Shown: positions 31,341-31,735 of the stretch, piece after piece
Position numbering within the stretch: position 1 is the first letter of the stretch
How the letters are laid out: the number at the start of each line of letters is the position of its first letter
From: DSXH01 sp964532065
GTDB lineage: Bacteria > Bacteroidota > Ignavibacteria > Ignavibacteriales > Melioribacteraceae
Length of the DNA stretch: 31,735 nucleotides
Reading direction: 5' to 3'
Assembly: GCA_964532065.1 (NCBI GenBank)
Contig: CAZHHG010000026.1
Coordinates: forward strand, 1-31,735
Made by a program: the position numbers and the translations under genes
Notes under the pieces: generated by a model
Seen by the model: the letters and a program-made list of their open reading frames with translations, nothing else
Told to the model about the DNA's origin: nothing
Database searches by the model: none

Positions 31341-31735
31341 TCACCAATATCTTTTAGATAAATATTCAGCAATTGTTTTAGTGTCGGTAAATGAAATTAC
31401 AGGTCTAATAAAATCTTCCGGATCAACCATTGCATATTTCTTCGGATCTACTAAAATATTTTCCCAAACATCTTTAATAGTTTTGCCAAGTTTAGAAAGA
31501 TATGGCGAAGTTATTTTATTTCTTAGTTCAAGATTCTTTTGTGGAATAACATCGACATGCATCCAATCATCTGCATTATATTCTCTATTGGATACCATCT
31601 GCCATCCCAGAAGAGTCTGCCTCATCATTTGATAAAAAGGTTCAAAAAATAAATCCTCATAGAATGATTTTTTTATTGGACACTGAGTAGAATTGATTAA
31701 TCTTTCATATGTTCTCACTCTCACTAAACCGGATT
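31341..31735 (-). CDS. Putative restriction-endonuclease-like protein (PGN_0703-like), C-terminal part
   Basis: The minus-strand frame is open from the right window edge to a TGA at 31341-31343, giving 131 codons. A GTG at 31724 is in frame, but the codons before it (S-G-L) are also open, so the true start is outside. The readable part has ERLINSTQCPIKKSFYEDLFFEPFYQMMRQTLLGWQM and then DWMHVDVIPQKNLELRN. I associate this block with a family annotated as putative restriction endonuclease (PGN_0703 type), where a Cys-containing linker precedes the FFEPFYQ helix. The nuclease core should lie in the missing N-terminal part. It ends 201 bp before the small nuclease-like gene on the same strand. 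Family call is from memory. Confidence 0.45.
   Translation of the reverse strand, partial: SGLVRVRTYERLINSTQCPIKKSFYEDLFFEPFYQMMRQTLLGWQMVSNREYNADDWMHVDVIPQKNLELRNKITSPYLSKLGKTIKDVWENILVDPKKYAMVDPEDFIRPVISFTDTKTIAEYLSKRYW

Noticed and set aside
31219..31632. Plus-strand open frame of 137 codons
   Set aside because: It lies mostly opposite the restriction-endonuclease-like frame, has unusual His/Tyr-rich content and no motif; shadow of the minus-strand gene.
19668..31735. Prophage or integrative element with its own integrase
   Set aside because: No integrase, transposase or phage structural gene is visible, and no copy of the tRNA 3' end was found downstream within the window; only the island-like composition remains.

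Overview
The window looks like chromosomal DNA of a Gram-negative member of the Bacteroidota/Chlorobiota group, most likely Ignavibacteria-like. This is inference from gene content: a DUF5686 outer-membrane protein with a carboxypeptidase-regulatory-like N-terminus, a SusA-like GH13 amylase, a DUF1684 lipoprotein, a HDLRNPF-type histidine kinase, and pilin-like cassettes of a kind I associate with that group. No rRNA or marker gene fixes the lineage.

Part A, 1-19.6 kb, is ordinary core-like chromosome. From the left: the N-terminal part of a membrane-anchored c-type cytochrome cut by the window edge; a cell-wall amidase with an isoprenylcysteine-methyltransferase-family membrane protein; two tandem paralogous copies of a three-gene minor-pilin-like cassette (2803-5293 and 5491-7890), one copy carrying an extra Cys/His-rich mini-domain; a TIGR01777-type epimerase; a DUF5686 barrel protein followed by a periplasmic/surface alpha-amylase; a DedA membrane protein; a DUF1684 lipoprotein; a soluble four-PAS/GAF histidine kinase; a flavoprotein with the substrate-lid residues of iodotyrosine deiodinase; a SpoU-type RNA methyltransferase; and tRNA-Thr(UGU) with a strong intrinsic terminator.

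Part B, 19.67-20.52 kb, is about 850 bp without a convincing gene. It holds scattered inverted repeats and reads like a junction or decayed sequence just behind the tRNA.

Part C, 20.5-31.7 kb, is visibly more AT-rich, lies entirely on the minus strand and is a defence island. In transcription order (right to left) it holds: the C-terminal part of a putative restriction-endonuclease-like protein; a small PD-(D/E)xK protein with a probable C-terminal frameshift; hsdR; a RhuM-family protein with a phospholipase-D-like C-terminus; hsdS; an ABC-type ATPase with a PrrC-like R-E-H triad in its C-terminal domain (candidate anticodon nuclease); hsdM; a nuclease-like/PUA-like two-domain protein; and a four-helix membrane protein with two large predicted periplasmic loops. 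Genes hsdR to hsdM overlap or nearly touch and should be translationally coupled.

The most interesting points are the R-M operon carrying a candidate tRNA-cleaving guard and a RhuM/PLD module, the latter bounded by identical 8-bp ATGAGTAA gene overlaps; the uncharacterised nuclease-like plus four-TM gene pair downstream; the duplicated pilin-like cassette; and the deiodinase-like flavoprotein.
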